Source: Sycobia sp. Sy_11 (taxonomy: Eukaryota; Arthropoda; Insecta; Hymenoptera; Epichrysomallidae). From it: a stretch of 64,000 bases of DNA. The DNA lies in the NCBI GenBank assembly GCA_018907035.1, contig JACCIC010000019.1:4481501-4545500 (forward strand). Reading direction: 5' to 3'. Position numbers and translations under genes: made by a program. Under the pieces are notes generated by a model. It saw nothing but the letters and a program-made list of their open reading frames with translations, searched no databases and was not told the origin of the DNA. This document shows positions 12,230 through 25,199 of this stretch, in pieces; the stretch's first letter is position 1, and the number at the start of each line of letters is the position of its first letter.

Positions 12230-15060
12230 AAATACTAAGTACTTTTTTATTATTTTCCATTCTCTTAAATAAAATCAAATTAATTTATTCTATCCATTTT
12301 TTAATGTAGGAATTTACTTATAATATTTAATTATAGTATTATAAAAATATATAAAGAGCGCTTGAATCGAATCTGATTAATGATAAGAAATTTGTACCTC
12401 ATATCTTATTTAATTTCATAACTCTCAATAATACAGAATTTTTATGTATTTTTAACTAACATCTGTATAATTTGTAAGCAAGTATCATATATATATAATT
12501 CAGAAATTTTTTAAAGGCATGCTAACGTGCTTTTCATAGCAGTTAAACAGCTCTTTTACTTCGAATTTCTGATCTAGATGTAGAACTTGTTAAATATTTC
12601 TCACTTAACTATGAAAGGTAAAGAAATAGAATAAATATCGATAATTAATGCTAAATTTTATAACAGTTTTATTTCTCAAAACAACTGTATAAACTGCACC
12701 ATTGGTAGTAAATGACATAAAACATCCTGAGCATTAAACATTATGCCAATTATTCTTCTGATTATTATTCATCTTACTGTATGTAGATACTAAAAAACTA
12801 TTGTATATAAGAATCTCTAAAAGTTTCCTTTAACTCATTATTCTACAGCAAATATCTACAAACTTAGTAAAAGAAGCAATGAATAATGAAGCGATATTAA
12901 ATATAAAAAATATTTTATCACGAATTCAACTAAAATGGAAATTGTTGTAAAATTATTCATATTCATAAGCAACACAATAGCTTTGACACAACTGGATAAT
13001 AATAACCATGAAATTATGAATAAAAATTTGACAACTATACAATTTCATTCAACATACATATTTCTTACTTGAAGCAATTATTAAAATATTGATATGAAGA
13101 AGATACATTCTTAAATGTAGGAGTGTATATATATATGCAACATTTATATGGGTGAGTTAACCTGAATAAGTTCTATACAAATATCAAAAGAAACCAATTC
13201 GAGCGATATCCAAAACTTTTTCTCACAATTGCACGATTAGCATCGGCTCGGCTTATTAAGTGCTTGATGTACATTCTTTTCAATTTACGAACAGTTTGAT
13301 GATATCGAGACAGACAACGTTCTCGTCAGATGTTCTTTATTGTATCCTAGTAAAATTTTTTTTGTTTAACCAAAATGCTGCCAATATATATGGTAAAATA
13401 TACCAAAATGATTCCTCAATATTGTTTTCCAAAACATATCAGAAATGTATAGATGGGGGTCACCTTCATACTTCTCCACCTTTAGAGAGCCAGGATGTCG
13501 CCTACAGGCGTCATACGTTTGTTCATTAGTCAAGCATAACTCAGTGGGTCCAGCATAATCAGTGGAAAAAAAAAACAAAATTAGTTCAAGTTGGTCGCCA
13601 CATTGAATCCGTCATTTCGAATTTTGAAAGTTAGACTGTAGAATCGTATTCAGCAATCCCAAAAATCCCTAGGGAATTATTTTTGAGGCTTAGAAAATCT
13701 ACTAAATGTTATTGTCGAAAAAGAAAAAAATTACCACGCGCATTTCAGTACCCGGCCGGCGTCATGCTCCGATCTGCCAAACGCTTGGCCTCAGTTTAGT
13801 CTTTTCTGCATGGTATCAACTCACCTTTTTATAGAAAAACGGAGCATTTGATATTTGAATTTTTGGCAAAACGTTCACGTAAAATTCATGCAGTGTGAAG
13901 AAACCAAGAGTTGTCTTTCCATAAATCTGGCCTTTTGAGACGACTAGCTTCACGCAAACGACGCATAACACTCAAATAATATTCTTTTGTTAACCATTTG
14001 GCCCGTTGGGAGTAATTCATAAAGTGCCACACCACGATAATCAAAGAAAACAGTGAGCATAATCCTGATCTTGGAGCGACTTTGGCGTGATTTTTTCGGT
14101 CTCCGCTCTCCTTCGGCACGATATTCGCTCGATTGATCGGTTGTTTCTGGATGTAAGCGTAGAGCTAAATATCATCTCTAGTTATTATAAGTAAGTAGGT
14201 ATTTTGATTTATGAACTACCTGACATATTTTCTTTTGTAGATTACTTATTCATTTTTTAAAGTTGATAAATGCTTGCGAAAATGTGCTTATAAATTAAAA
14301 TTAAAATTTAATAAGAACTTTCAGTTTGATAATTTTCTTCTTAACACATTAAATTTATATAATTTCTCAAGCTAGTCGAAATACGATTGACCGATTTATC
14401 GAGATTAAAATACTCAAAATATTATTATAAATTTGGCAAGTTCGCAGTAGATTAAAAATAAATCTTATGTAGCTAATTTGTAAAATAAAAAGACGATGGT
14501 CTGAGTTTACAAAATATTTAATAAAAACGAACGAATTTAATACAAATAAAATGTTCTCCCGAAGGTTTACAAGATGACTGACTATAATTTCAATTGAGCA
14601 AAAGCACATAAACTATGATAAACGTACTTATTCCTTCTACTATTGTGTGAAACGCTCATTAATGCGTGCACATATGAACACACCCCCATTGGATCAAATC
14701 GAATACACTGAAAAATATATTAACGTAATCGATACACCGAAAGACAAATTAACGTAAAAATTGATTAATGAGATGAAATCGCCCAATAGTGGAAGTGTAC
14801 AATTTCGATAAAATCTTTCGCAAAATTAAAATGATTATATCAGATAATAGTATTAATAAAAATTTAGGTACTACATTAGGTACAGAACAGTTATCGTAAC
14901 AATAGGAGATGTCACAATGAGCTCAAATTTCAAAATGGTAAAAACTAAAGCTTTCCGAAAAATTATTGAATAGTTCGACTATCAACATTTTATCCATAGA
15001 ATGAATGAACGCATAATCACAAGTTTTACATATAAAATAACTAAATAATATTTATCATGG
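12230..15060. other. Intergenic between homologs A and B
   Basis: AT-rich, apart from the mariner relic and a slightly GC-richer, unrecognised segment at about 13440-13800 that probably belongs to transposon debris. Confidence 0.5.
13832..14162 (-). pseudogene. mariner transposase fossil 1
   Basis: The minus strand gives HPETTDQSSEYRAEGERRPK, then SKIRIMLTVFFDYRGVALYE, MVNKEYYLSVMRRLREAS, RPDLWKDNSWFLH and ILRERFAKN. This order matches the middle of a mariner (DD34D) transposase. The HDNAPSH block with the second catalytic Asp is deleted between WFLH and ILRE, and a stop follows. Neither N-terminus nor terminal inverted repeats were seen. Confidence 0.75.
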
Positions 15061-15095
15061 TCAAATACATAATCTCATTTTCCAGTCACATCTTT

Positions 15096-17739
15096 TTATA
15101 GCTGCAGTCCTGTATGCCTTACAATCCAAGAATAAAAGAAACCAACTTTGGTAAAAATACCAACAGATCCCCTTCGGTTATTTGGCGTACCAGTAACAAT
15201 AGCAACTAACGTGTTATCGACAACGCCAGGCCCTCCCTCGTCGAAATCAGACACGTCACTATGAGGGTTAGTTGCACAGAACAGGTGATAAGAAGCTGAG
15301 GGGCAATGATCATTATCTACAACTTTGAGGGTTGTTTGGAGTAGCCAAGTAGCTGGGTTTTCATTAGAAGCCTGGAAAAAATAAAATTTAAATCCAAGAA
15401 TAGAAATTCAATAAAAAAAATATGGCATTCATGTAGGTGATCATAATTCATGCATTGTAGTCGATCCAGAAAGTAAAACCCTTTAAAAGGTTTCACTAGG
15501 AAATTAATCGTTTCAATTCATACTATAATTTTGAATAAAAACAAGTTAGTTATATATTAAACTATTTGATTTATAAACAAAAAAAAATTGGTAGAATAAT
15601 TTTTTATATTTAATTTCACAGTAAGCATCGAACTACTTTATCACGCATATTGCAACAAATTATATTTTCGACATATTCGATGGAACAAACATTTTCGGAT
15701 TCTTTCCTACACTGAGTCGTTTGAAAACTATGAACAAAGCGAGTCAGTCATTAAGCTACTGCTTTAGGTTTAAAAAAGCTGCTTTGTAAATAACACTTTA
15801 TAGTATTGATTTATAGTGATAATCTTACGTGCATTTTTCCAAAGCCAGTTATATTCATTAGGTTGCCAGGAAGAGGAACTGCATTGGAATTCGCTATAGC
15901 GATACGATCTTGGTCATCATTAAATTTTATGGCTGCTGCTAACTATTAAAATACATTCAGAATATTAGTATGTTATGTTTATACTAATCTTATATAAACT
16001 AGTACATATGGTATAGCATACTAAGATCAAAAGAAGATTGGTATTTTTATCAGAACGAGGATAGTCATTACTAAATGATTCGATAGCTTCTACATCAATA
16101 TATGGAGTTGATTGTTCACCGTCGCTATAGCTTGTTCCAACTCTCACTCGTACATTTTCCTGTACATCAACCTTGTCTCTATAAGCATTGCAAAAAATAA
16201 TCTTATTGTGTCTGTTTCCAGAGAAACACATGTAAACTTTCTATATTAGTAATTAGAATCATTTGTATTACTTACAAGATGCATTTTTCTGCCGATAGTA
16301 ACCAATTTGCGCTAATAATAGCTGCATTGCAGAAGAAATTTCCTATGTAGTATAAACTAGCCTGAAACATTTAGAAGTATTGAAAATCATAAGAGCTGAG
16401 AAATTGCATTAATAAATAATATGGTCTGATAAAATGATGCATTTCTAATCGAGTGTGCGTGCAAGGAATTTTTCCTTGCTTTACTTCTTTAAAAATTTTA
16501 CATTTATAATTAAAGGACACTGTCCACGAAAAGCTGCACTTGTTTTTTTGAAAATATTTTAATATTCATATTTGTATTCTACGGCTAGATAATGAGAATA
16601 ATATTTTACTTATTAGCTGGATTTGATAAGGGTCGTGATTTATGGAATTTAAAAAAGTAAACTGCTGAATTCAAAATAACACGAAAATACGTGTATCCTT
16701 GTAGTCGAATAAAGAATGTAGCAAATCGAGTAAAGATTTTTGTTATAGTATAGATAATTTTCAGAAGAAAATAAGGCCATGCAACATGGAGACATTGGAA
16801 AATTATCGGAAATCATCTTCTGAAGTACTCTTCTGAATATCAAGAATATAAAAATTGTTGAACTGGATGAATGTTCATGAATAGCGATGTTTAAATTTAT
16901 ATATTTTATTCTATTGAATTGCTGAAACTTTGTTTTTCATTAAATGGTATAATTTTATCGCTAGCTTATTCTATTTTTTAGATTATGTTTGTTTCTATAT
17001 TTTGATCAGAATTTTTTGAGGTTTCTTACATTTTTACATTTTTCCTGTTGTTATATCTTTATAAGTATGTGGTATAAAATTAATACCATACAAAAACAAC
17101 TACCTTTTGTTATTATGTTTATTAATATTTAATAAACATGGTAGGGCATACAAAAATGTAGGTAACTCTTGAATTTGGTCACCATAAAAAAATTTGCCAT
17201 ATTGGAAGCAACTTGATTAATGCAAAACTTTAAATGCATTTACGATACATTACTAAATTAATATCGTCAAATCATTATAGGCATTAAATGGGATTGCTAT
17301 TTTCCAAAACTGATCTAATTTGAAAAATATTGGCCCTTTTTACATGAATTTCAGATGTATGCTCGCAGAGGTTATCAGCAACTTATTTTTATCTTAGAGG
17401 ACTTTATTGTATGACGAATAAGAACATAAAAAAAGAATCGAAATAATTTCTGCTCTTTATAAAAAAAAAACATTATAACAAAAAATATCCTTTAACATGT
17501 CGATTTCTAATCCCATCATCATGTTAATTAATAAATAAACAATAAATACTAAATTACTGTTTGCTTCCCTATTTTGTATTTATACCAGCGATATTTAGTA
17601 AGCTTGTGGTTCCGACGATTTCAACAAAGAAACGTGATCAACACAGAGGTGCTATCTGGGGATCCTTTACTTTTTTTTTCTCCTACTGAGACATCAACTA
17701 CGAAACGGTTAATACATAAAAACAAACAATTATAATTAA

Positions 17740-17783
<44 letters not shown>

Positions 17784-18329
17784 GTTGTTCCTTCTTTTAC
17801 AATACTGTCTGGTACATACTGTGACTGAAGATTAATTACCTTTGCATTCACTTGGCTTTAATGTCACATTTCAATTAAAATGATTATTTTAATTGTATTA
17901 CCTTGAATACAATCAGATTTTCCCTTGAAAATTATTTCGTTCTATTCGCAAAAGACTTAATAATAGAAACGTGTTACTACCATAATGTTAAAAAATTTTA
18001 TTAAAAATGATACTAATTAGCATACTGGTTTTTTTTTAATTTGGACATTCAATACAAGCAGTGAATGAAAAAAAAAATTTAATCAAAGTTGATGAAAAAT
18101 AGAATTAAGTTTGCCTGCAATTCATTACGTGATATGGTGCATCCATGATGGCTACATCTTGTCCTCCAATAATTTTCTCTGGTTGGGCATCTGATAAAGT
18201 AAAAATGTCATTAGGATACATATATCTAAAATATCTAAAATATTTAAAAAATTATAATTTACCAGTATAATAACTGACGTACGAAATGAAGAACAAAAGA
18301 TACAATAGCTTCATCTTTGAAATTGACAT
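15096..18329 (-). CDS. Secreted S1 serine protease homolog B, catalytically dead (K-N-E triad)
   Basis: Six exons on the minus strand: 18263-18329, 18129-18190, 16276-16361, 16022-16178, 15829-15942, 15096-15371; 253 aa. The start is the first Met of MSISKMKLLYLLFF; Met6 is an alternative. The activation site is Lys28-IIGG. His57 is Lys69 (SAEKC), Asp102 is Asn119 (NTNLLLIL), and Ser195 is Glu207 (DFDEGGP). Gly193 is Phe, which also destroys the oxyanion hole. Cys191 and Cys220 are both missing. Exon lengths match homolog A except for exon 1. Intron 2 (16362-18128) is enlarged and holds a TA microsatellite at about 17744-17781. All splice borders and the frame are intact, which argues for selection on a non-proteolytic secreted protein. 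Confidence 0.88.
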
Positions 18330-18369
18330 CACTACTACACAAAACTAATGAGTTAAGATCTGAACGTTG

Positions 18370-18379
18370 CTTTTGTATA
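18370..18379 (-). promoter_or_regulatory. Probable TATA box of homolog B
   Basis: TATACAAAAG on the minus strand sits at the position equivalent to the TATATAAG of homolog A, about 40-50 bp upstream of the start codon. A weak initiator-like TCATTAG follows about 30 bp downstream. Support comes from alignment with the paralog rather than from a perfect consensus. Confidence 0.4.
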
Positions 18380-19443
18380 GTTACAAATAACTCGAACGGG
18401 AATCGTTTGTTATTTTTCAATGATAAGAATAATATATGGGAAAATTTTTTTAAGACTTAATTCATTGGTCTAAATTAAAATGTATGTTTTCAAAACTGCT
18501 GATAAAGAAGATCTTTTATTTGAATATATACTATTTTAAAAGTATGCATAAATTGCTCGGGAATCCATCGTATTAAATAAAAACATAAATACATAATATT
18601 TATGAAAAATTAAACTTATTAAAGACTCGCTAAGCAATTTAAAATATTAATGCAAAGTTTGACAATAAACTTGACTGGTTTGGTATGGTGAATCTTGATA
18701 TTTATGACAGATGGCGGCTTTGGCTGTTATGCGATTATAAATGTAAAAAACTAAACTGATGTAATATCGATGAAAATTATATTTTTATTTAAAGTTGTGT
18801 CGACTTATGCAGCTAGAATTTATAATATGCTATCGAGCATGTAGTAAACATGAGCCGTGAAGTATTAGAGAAAATCCCACAAAGGTAATTGCTTTGAAAC
18901 GTACAGGCGAGAAAAAATAAACATAACTTAAATACAAATAATTATAAATTAATACAGAACATTACGGATGCAAAGGATTAGACACATTATAAAGACAGAA
19001 ATTTTAAGAACAATAAATAACGGCAAAAATATCACTAACGAGATTATCATTTTCAACATTTTCTCACCCTATTTGTACATTTTGCACCACTCATGAATTC
19101 TTGGTTTTGATGGAGCTTACTCAGCGAAGTCTATCGAAAATATTTTAAACGTTTTGCTTACTCGGATAAGTGACAATGATCGTAACATCAACTTAGAAAT
19201 GAAAACATTTGTCTCTATCGTAAGCACGTAAAAATTGAACATCCAAATTTTCCAGTATTTTTTACCTAAGTATTCAATTTAAACTTGTCTTAAAAAGGTT
19301 CAAGTAATAAAAGAGACCAAAATTCAAACTGGTTAAAAATAAAAATGCTTGAAAGTTTATTAGATGACTGGAATATCAGTATTTTATTCATAAATATAAT
19401 ATAAGTATAACCAGAAATAGATATGTAAAAACACTAAATAATT

Positions 19444-19449
19444 TTTATT
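19444..19449 (-). terminator. Likely polyadenylation signal of homolog C
   Basis: AATAAA on the minus strand, about 45 nt past the stop codon at 19491. A second AATAAA lies at about 19383-19388. Homolog A has an AATAAA at about 9859-9864, beyond a TA repeat. Confidence 0.45.
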
Positions 19450-19490
19450 ATGGTCAAATATGTAAGCTCATTATTTAGTCACACAAGTCT

Positions 19491-20290
19491 CTAGCTTTCT
19501 AGGGCTCTTAGTCCTACGTGTCTAATAATCCAAGAATAAAAGAAACCAACTTTGGTATAAACACCAACAGATCCCCTTTGGTTATTTGGTGTACCAGTAA
19601 TAATAGCAACTAAAGTGTTATCAATAACGCCAGGCCCACCCTCGTCGAAATCCGACACGTCACTATGAGGATCCGTTGCACAGAACAGCTTACTGGAAGC
19701 TGAGGGACACTGTTCATCATCTAAAACTTTGAGGGTTGTCTCGTATAGATAACTGGCAGCATATCGATCGGAAGCCTGGAAAAAAACATACATTAAATTA
19801 ATGAAAACTCATTCAATAAAAAAAATATCACATTTAGGTAAGCTATAATTAATCGCGAATGTTTAATGAATATAGAAAGTAAAAATACAAATAATTATTG
19901 TTCATAAACGAAATACATCACTAGACAAGTGACCGTTGTAATCGATAATATAATTTTTAATAAAAAGTTTGTTATTTATTTAATAATCTGATTTACGAAT
20001 AAAAAATACAGCAAAATAATTTTTCATATTTAGTTTCAATCGGAGGTGTATTTAAACGCTAATGGCGAAGCACTAAGCAATAAAGAGGAATCATAAAGCA
20101 ATGTATATTGATAATCTTACGTGAAGTTTTCCAAAGCCAGTAACGCGCATTGAGCTGCCAGTCGGAGGACCTACATTGGAATTCGTTATAGGGATACGAT
20201 TTTGCTTCTCAGAAAACGTTATTAATGCTGCCAACTATAATAATATATTCGGTAAATTCGTAGCCTATATTTATATTAATCATAAGCAAA

Positions 20291-20342
<52 letters not shown>

Positions 20343-22746
20343 ATATAACATACTAAGATCAAAACAAGATTTGTATTTTTATCGGAACGTGGATAGTCGC
20401 GACTATATTTTTCGATATTTTGCACATCAATGTATGGAGTTGATTGTTCACCTTCGTTATAGCTTGTTCCAACTCTCGCTTTTATCTTTTCCTGTACCTC
20501 AGTCTTACTTTTATAGGAACTATAAAAAACAATGTGAGTAATTCATTTTATCCAGAGAATGACGTTTAAACTCAGTGTATAGCTAATTAGAAACATTTAC
20601 ATTACTTACGAGAAGCATTTTTCTGCCGATAGTAACCAACTTGCGCTAATAATAGCTGCACTGCAGAAGAATTCTCCTAACTGGTATAAACTAGCCTGAA
20701 ACATTCAGATGTATTGAAAATCATAGAAACTAAGAAATTGAATTAACAAATAATATGGTCTAATCAAATCATGCATTTCTAATCGCTTTGGTGTAGAAAG
20801 TAGTTTTTCCATTGCTTGGCTCATTAACATTTTTACATTTTAAATTAAAACTGTTTAAAAGCTTCAGAAGTTCGTTTAAAGTATGTTAATATTATATTTT
20901 GATTACTTAAATAGAATCAGTTATAACTTGTAAACTAAGTATTGTATGGTAAGATAATGAGAATAATATTTTTGTTATTGTTTAATTTAATCACACTCAT
21001 TTATTATGGAGTTTAAAAAGTTAGGTCGAAGAGTTTAAATTAACATGAACAGACTGTTTTCTTTATAATCGTAAGAAAGAGTGTTACAAATTAATTCAAA
21101 TATTTTATTCTAATATTATTCATTTGAAGATGAAATTGAATTGATATGATGATAATTGAATTAATGATGAAAATTCCATACATTACTGTGCATTTAGATA
21201 TTTTGAAAATAACAGGAAGTCAATTGCCGAAACCTTGAGCGAGAATACAAAAATAATGTAAAAGCTCATTCTCATTTATATCATTCCCATGGTCAACTGA
21301 AAAAAAATTCTATTCAACTGCTCACAGTTTGGTCCCAATTATATGGTATATTCTATCGCGTATATTTTTTCTTTTGTCCGTTATTTGTTTTGTTATTTTG
21401 ATCACAATTCTTGGTATCCGTTTACGCTCTTTGTATTTTTCCTGTTGCTATATATCTTTCTAAGTCACGTGGTTGAATCTCACGAATTTCGTGATCACAA
21501 TACAATGCGCGACTAAGAACTTGATTTAGACAAAACATTATTATGTTCGTTTCAAATTCATTTGCTATGCAGAATACATTTATATTTTCTGGGCATTAAA
21601 AGTATCAAATGGGATTAATTGTTATTCCAATTTATATTTTTTAAAAAATATTAGCCCTTTTTTATTCGAACTAATTGGGACCCAAGAATCAACAGTGTTC
21701 AATACAACTTTTATTGTGAGATCTGAATAATTATATTTTCTCTTTCGATTTATGCCTTAACAACTATAGCAGAGGACTGAGAAATCAAGAATTAATTATT
21801 AAATTAATTATTACGAGAATTTTAACCACTTTTATTAGAAATTTATATGCATTAATAATATTTGCCAATTTTGAGAGGGAACCGAAACTAGTGAGAATAA
21901 TCGCGATAATTTTCCATGTATTTATATTAATATTAAAATTTTTTTAAAAACATTTTAAGTATATCGAAGTGGATGAGAAGAAATACATAGAAATAGTAGT
22001 ATAATATTATAAAATAATAGTATTATATAATATGATAATATAATATTATAATATAATAGAAGTATAAAATAATAATATCATATAATATTAAAAAACAATA
22101 GAATTAAAGATTATTTATGAATTAAAGAATTAAAAAATGTATACTCGGGAACGAAGGAATGTTCAGTAAAAATTTAATAAATGAAAAAAGAAGTAGTTAG
22201 CTAAAAACAAATGGAGCAAATCTTAATTTGCATAAAAGCATAAAGTGCTAGTTTTTAAATCTAATTATTTTTTCCCTTGTAGTAAGGTTTGGTTGTTGGG
22301 ATAGTGTTATCTCTCATTATTTATTAAATATTAAGTTATTTATTAAGTATTTATTAAATATTAACATTGACTTAAATTCAAACCCTAATTTAGATAGAGA
22401 TAATGTAGATAACGTCAGTGATGACCTCTGTATATAGATATTGGTTCTACAACCATATTAACAACTATAGGCATTATGCTTCATACGTTAGTTTTTAGGA
22501 TTAGATAAATTTTAGATATTAATTAAAGGATATATGCAATAGATATCCTAAAAAATTTACATATTTCAGACACTGAATATCAATAAATTCTTGCCCAGCT
22601 TAAATATGTGATGCATTTGGTATATCTATATAGGTGCAGTAGGCGGCTGCGGCGTCGTAATTACAATATCAATACAAATCATGGATTTATTTGAAAAGTA
22701 ATCATAATAAGAAAAACTCCCAAAAAGTTAATGAAAGTATAAATAA

Positions 22747-22785
<39 letters not shown>

Positions 22786-23172
22786 ATATAAAGTTTATTT
22801 ATAACTTTATATTATCGCATAAATATAGAATTCAAAAAGGTTCAATTTATCATTGCGATATTCTAAAGAAGATGATCTGAAGAAAAAATTAAAGAAAAAA
22901 ATACTAATTGCATGAAAATGATGAAAAATATAATTTGACAATTATAAATTTTCTATTACGTGATGCGGTGCAGTCTTGATGAGTATTTCTTCTCCACCAA
23001 GAATTTTCTCTGGTTTCACGTCTGAAAACGTAGAAAATTCATATATGTCAATATGTGAATGTACGTATCAATATATATATATTTTAGATAGAAATTATGA
23101 CTTACCAATATAACAACTGACGTAAGAAATGAAAAGCAAAAAACACAGCAGTTTCATACTTGAATTCGACAT
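19491..23172 (-). CDS. Secreted S1 serine protease homolog C, catalytically dead (K-N-E triad)
   Basis: Six exons on the minus strand: 23106-23172, 22960-23021, 20610-20695, 20354-20507, 20121-20234, 19491-19775; 255 aa. The signal peptide begins MSNSSMKLLCFLLF (Met6 is an alternative start), with an activation site at Lys28-ILGG. His57 is Lys69, Asp102 is Asn118 and Ser195 is Glu206 (DFDEGGP). Cys191 and Cys220 are lost. Exon 4 is one codon shorter than in A and B because its acceptor uses an AAAAG|T border; this is the least certain junction. The C-terminus has a few extra residues (ending RALES). Intron 2 (20696-22959) is the longest of the trio. A 47-bp TA run lies in intron 4, 14 bp from the exon 4 donor. 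Confidence 0.85.
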
Positions 23173-23759
23173 CTTTAGTACACGAATACTGATGAGCTAA
23201 TGCCTGAAGAATATTTTCTTCTAGAGTTACGAGAAAATTGAACGGGAATTCTTTTTTATTCTTCCAATGAAGAGAATAATATATGTAAATATTTTCTTTG
23301 TTCTCAATTCTATAAAATAAAACAGAATATATTTGTTCGCCTTCCGATGAAAAAGACCTTCTATTTAACTATCTTAAAAATATGTATAAATTGTTCGGGA
23401 ATTCGACCTATGGAATAATTTATTTACAATAAACTATTTTTTAATTATCCTATATACAATTATAAGTAGTTTTGATCGTATGGATATTTCATGCTTGTTG
23501 ATCATAACAGGTGCTAAATTCTTTTCCTCCATATAAATTATCGTCGAAAGTAGAGCTTGTTTTCAATTTTATATAATTACATTTTTTAAATTATCATATC
23601 CGTAGATCAGAATAAAATATAAATTAATTTATTTGTCTTTCATTGAATATATGGGATATATTTAGAACATTTTATTTCTTCTTTATTTTGATATTCTTAA
23701 AGCATTTGTTATTACAGTATCTTTTAAGTCGAATTGTGCAGCACTGATAACAAACTTAC

Positions 23760-24312
23760 CTGAAATTTTCCATAATCTTATTGGATTAAAGTTATTCCCA
23801 TGGAAGCGTTAGACGGATAATCCAGATTTGGAATCTGTCGTACGAAAATTCGATTTTGCACATCGTTAAATGTTATTAGATGCTGCTGGTTGTAATAATT
23901 CTTTCAATATATCAATTTTGAATTCTACATCTATTGCCCTAAAAAGTCCAATAAAGCTAATAAAACTAGTACGGTGTTTGCGCGCAACCAATAAACCCGT
24001 ATATCTATATATTAAAAAAAAATAATGAAAAACAATTTCGTATTTAAGAAAAAAGGAAAGAAATGCCGGGAATTGTAGGGTCAAGGGATTAGGATTAAAG
24101 ATATTTATCATCGTGGAGCGAGTTCGGTCACGATCGTGACGATTGAGGGATGATCCCGTACCGACAGAAGGTGGTTCAACGAGGCGCTGCCTTGGCTTGG
24201 CCACGGGAGTTTAATCCGAGTGCCGAAGCACGGATAAGTTGTGCATTTTGTGCAGTATTCGCTGTCTTATGTATTTTCGTTTAAAAGCGGTTTTATTCTG
24301 TATATTATATAT

Positions 24313-24357
<45 letters not shown>

Positions 24358-25046
24358 TAATTAATCTTGAAGTAGTATAATCTAGTACAAAGTTTAAAAA
24401 TCCAATTATTAATTTAAATCCTTATTATTTTCTACATTATTCTTTCAACCAAGTAAATAATTACAATTATCAGCCTTACCTTCTAAGCAACACAAGTAGA
24501 CAAATTCCTTTAATAATTCACCTTTAAAGTAAATTAATAAAAAGGCTCTAATACTTCACAGTAATAATCAGCGTATTATTCAGAAATTGATAATATAGTA
24601 TGATTTCGTACATATCAGAACTAAAAGTAGACCAGTTTTGAAGTCCTTAGCAGGAAAATCGTCACTATATTTTCTAATAGTATGGTACGGAGATATAACT
24701 ATATAATTCATAGAAGTCCTTGTAAACTGTTCCAACTTTTGATTTTACATTTTACCTTATATCAACCTTGTTTCAATATTCCAAAAAATCGTATTATTAC
24801 ATTTAATATTGTTACGTGTAATTTATTACAGGCGCATAAAGTGTCGCTTATACAAAGCATATTGCTGCCGATAATAACCAATTTGTGGCAATTGTAGCTG
24901 CACTGCGGAACAGTTGTTTAATATAAGCTAGCCTTACAAAATTTATTTATAAAAGCGATAATCATTTTTTCTCACGTGTTACGGAACGTTCTCAATTTCT
25001 GCGAATATTCCTCTAATAATTTTCTATTTAATATATGGATTGTTCT
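23760..25046 (-). pseudogene. Decayed S1 serine protease-like gene (exons 2-5)
   Basis: Four exon relics in gene order on the minus strand. Exon 2 at 24976-25046 has KIIRG for KIIGG and two stops. Exon 3 at 24854-24932 has SAAICF, so His57 is Ile, and lacks 7 nt of the usual 86. Exon 4 at about 24612-24773 is recognisable through NKVDI, KVGT and EKYSDDFP, with a stop near its start and Gly at the Asp102 position. Exon 5 at 23760-23890 is recognisable through LITFND and QNRI, with a frameshift and a stop just before DYGK. No exon 6 was found. Exon 2 is 71 nt, as in the genes at 47 and 56 kb, not 62 nt as in the adjacent trio. A weak exon 1 candidate near 25165-25190 is not included. Confidence 0.75.
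23940..24320. other. Probable insertion inside the decayed protease gene
   Basis: The intron between exons 4 and 5 is about 80-120 bp in the three intact neighbours but about 720 bp here. The extra DNA includes a segment (about 24060-24240) visibly richer in G+C than its surroundings, followed by a TA microsatellite at about 24316-24354. It reads as a foreign insertion, perhaps a retroelement fragment, but no family was recognised and no target-site duplication was identified. Confidence 0.4.
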
Positions 25047-25199
25047 CTGAAATAAAAAATGCGTTAACACAGACGCGCGCGCACTCACACGCACGCAAAC
25101 ATGCACACAAAAATATATGATACTTAAATTGTTTGAGAAATACAGCTTAGCAGTATAAAAAGAATTCACATTTTTATTCGATTTATACTTGATATCTTT

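Larger units (their letters stand above)
17744..24354. repeat. TA microsatellites among the protease homolog genes
   Basis: (TA)n at 17744-17781 in intron 2 of homolog B, 20293-20339 in intron 4 of homolog C, 22750-22782 in intron 2 of homolog C, and 24316-24354 in the decayed gene. Confidence 0.9.

Noticed and set aside
13440..13800. C-terminal third of mariner fossil 1
   Set aside because: After ILRERFAKN the translated frames no longer resemble mariner, so the relic was ended at 13832.
9994..23172. Interpretation of the trio as active trypsins or as pseudogenes
   Set aside because: All triad positions are replaced, ruling out activity, while frames and splice sites are intact in all three, ruling out simple pseudogenes.
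23400..23755. Exon 6 of the decayed protease gene
   Set aside because: No GGP block, KVG-F block or conserved Cys could be found in any frame.
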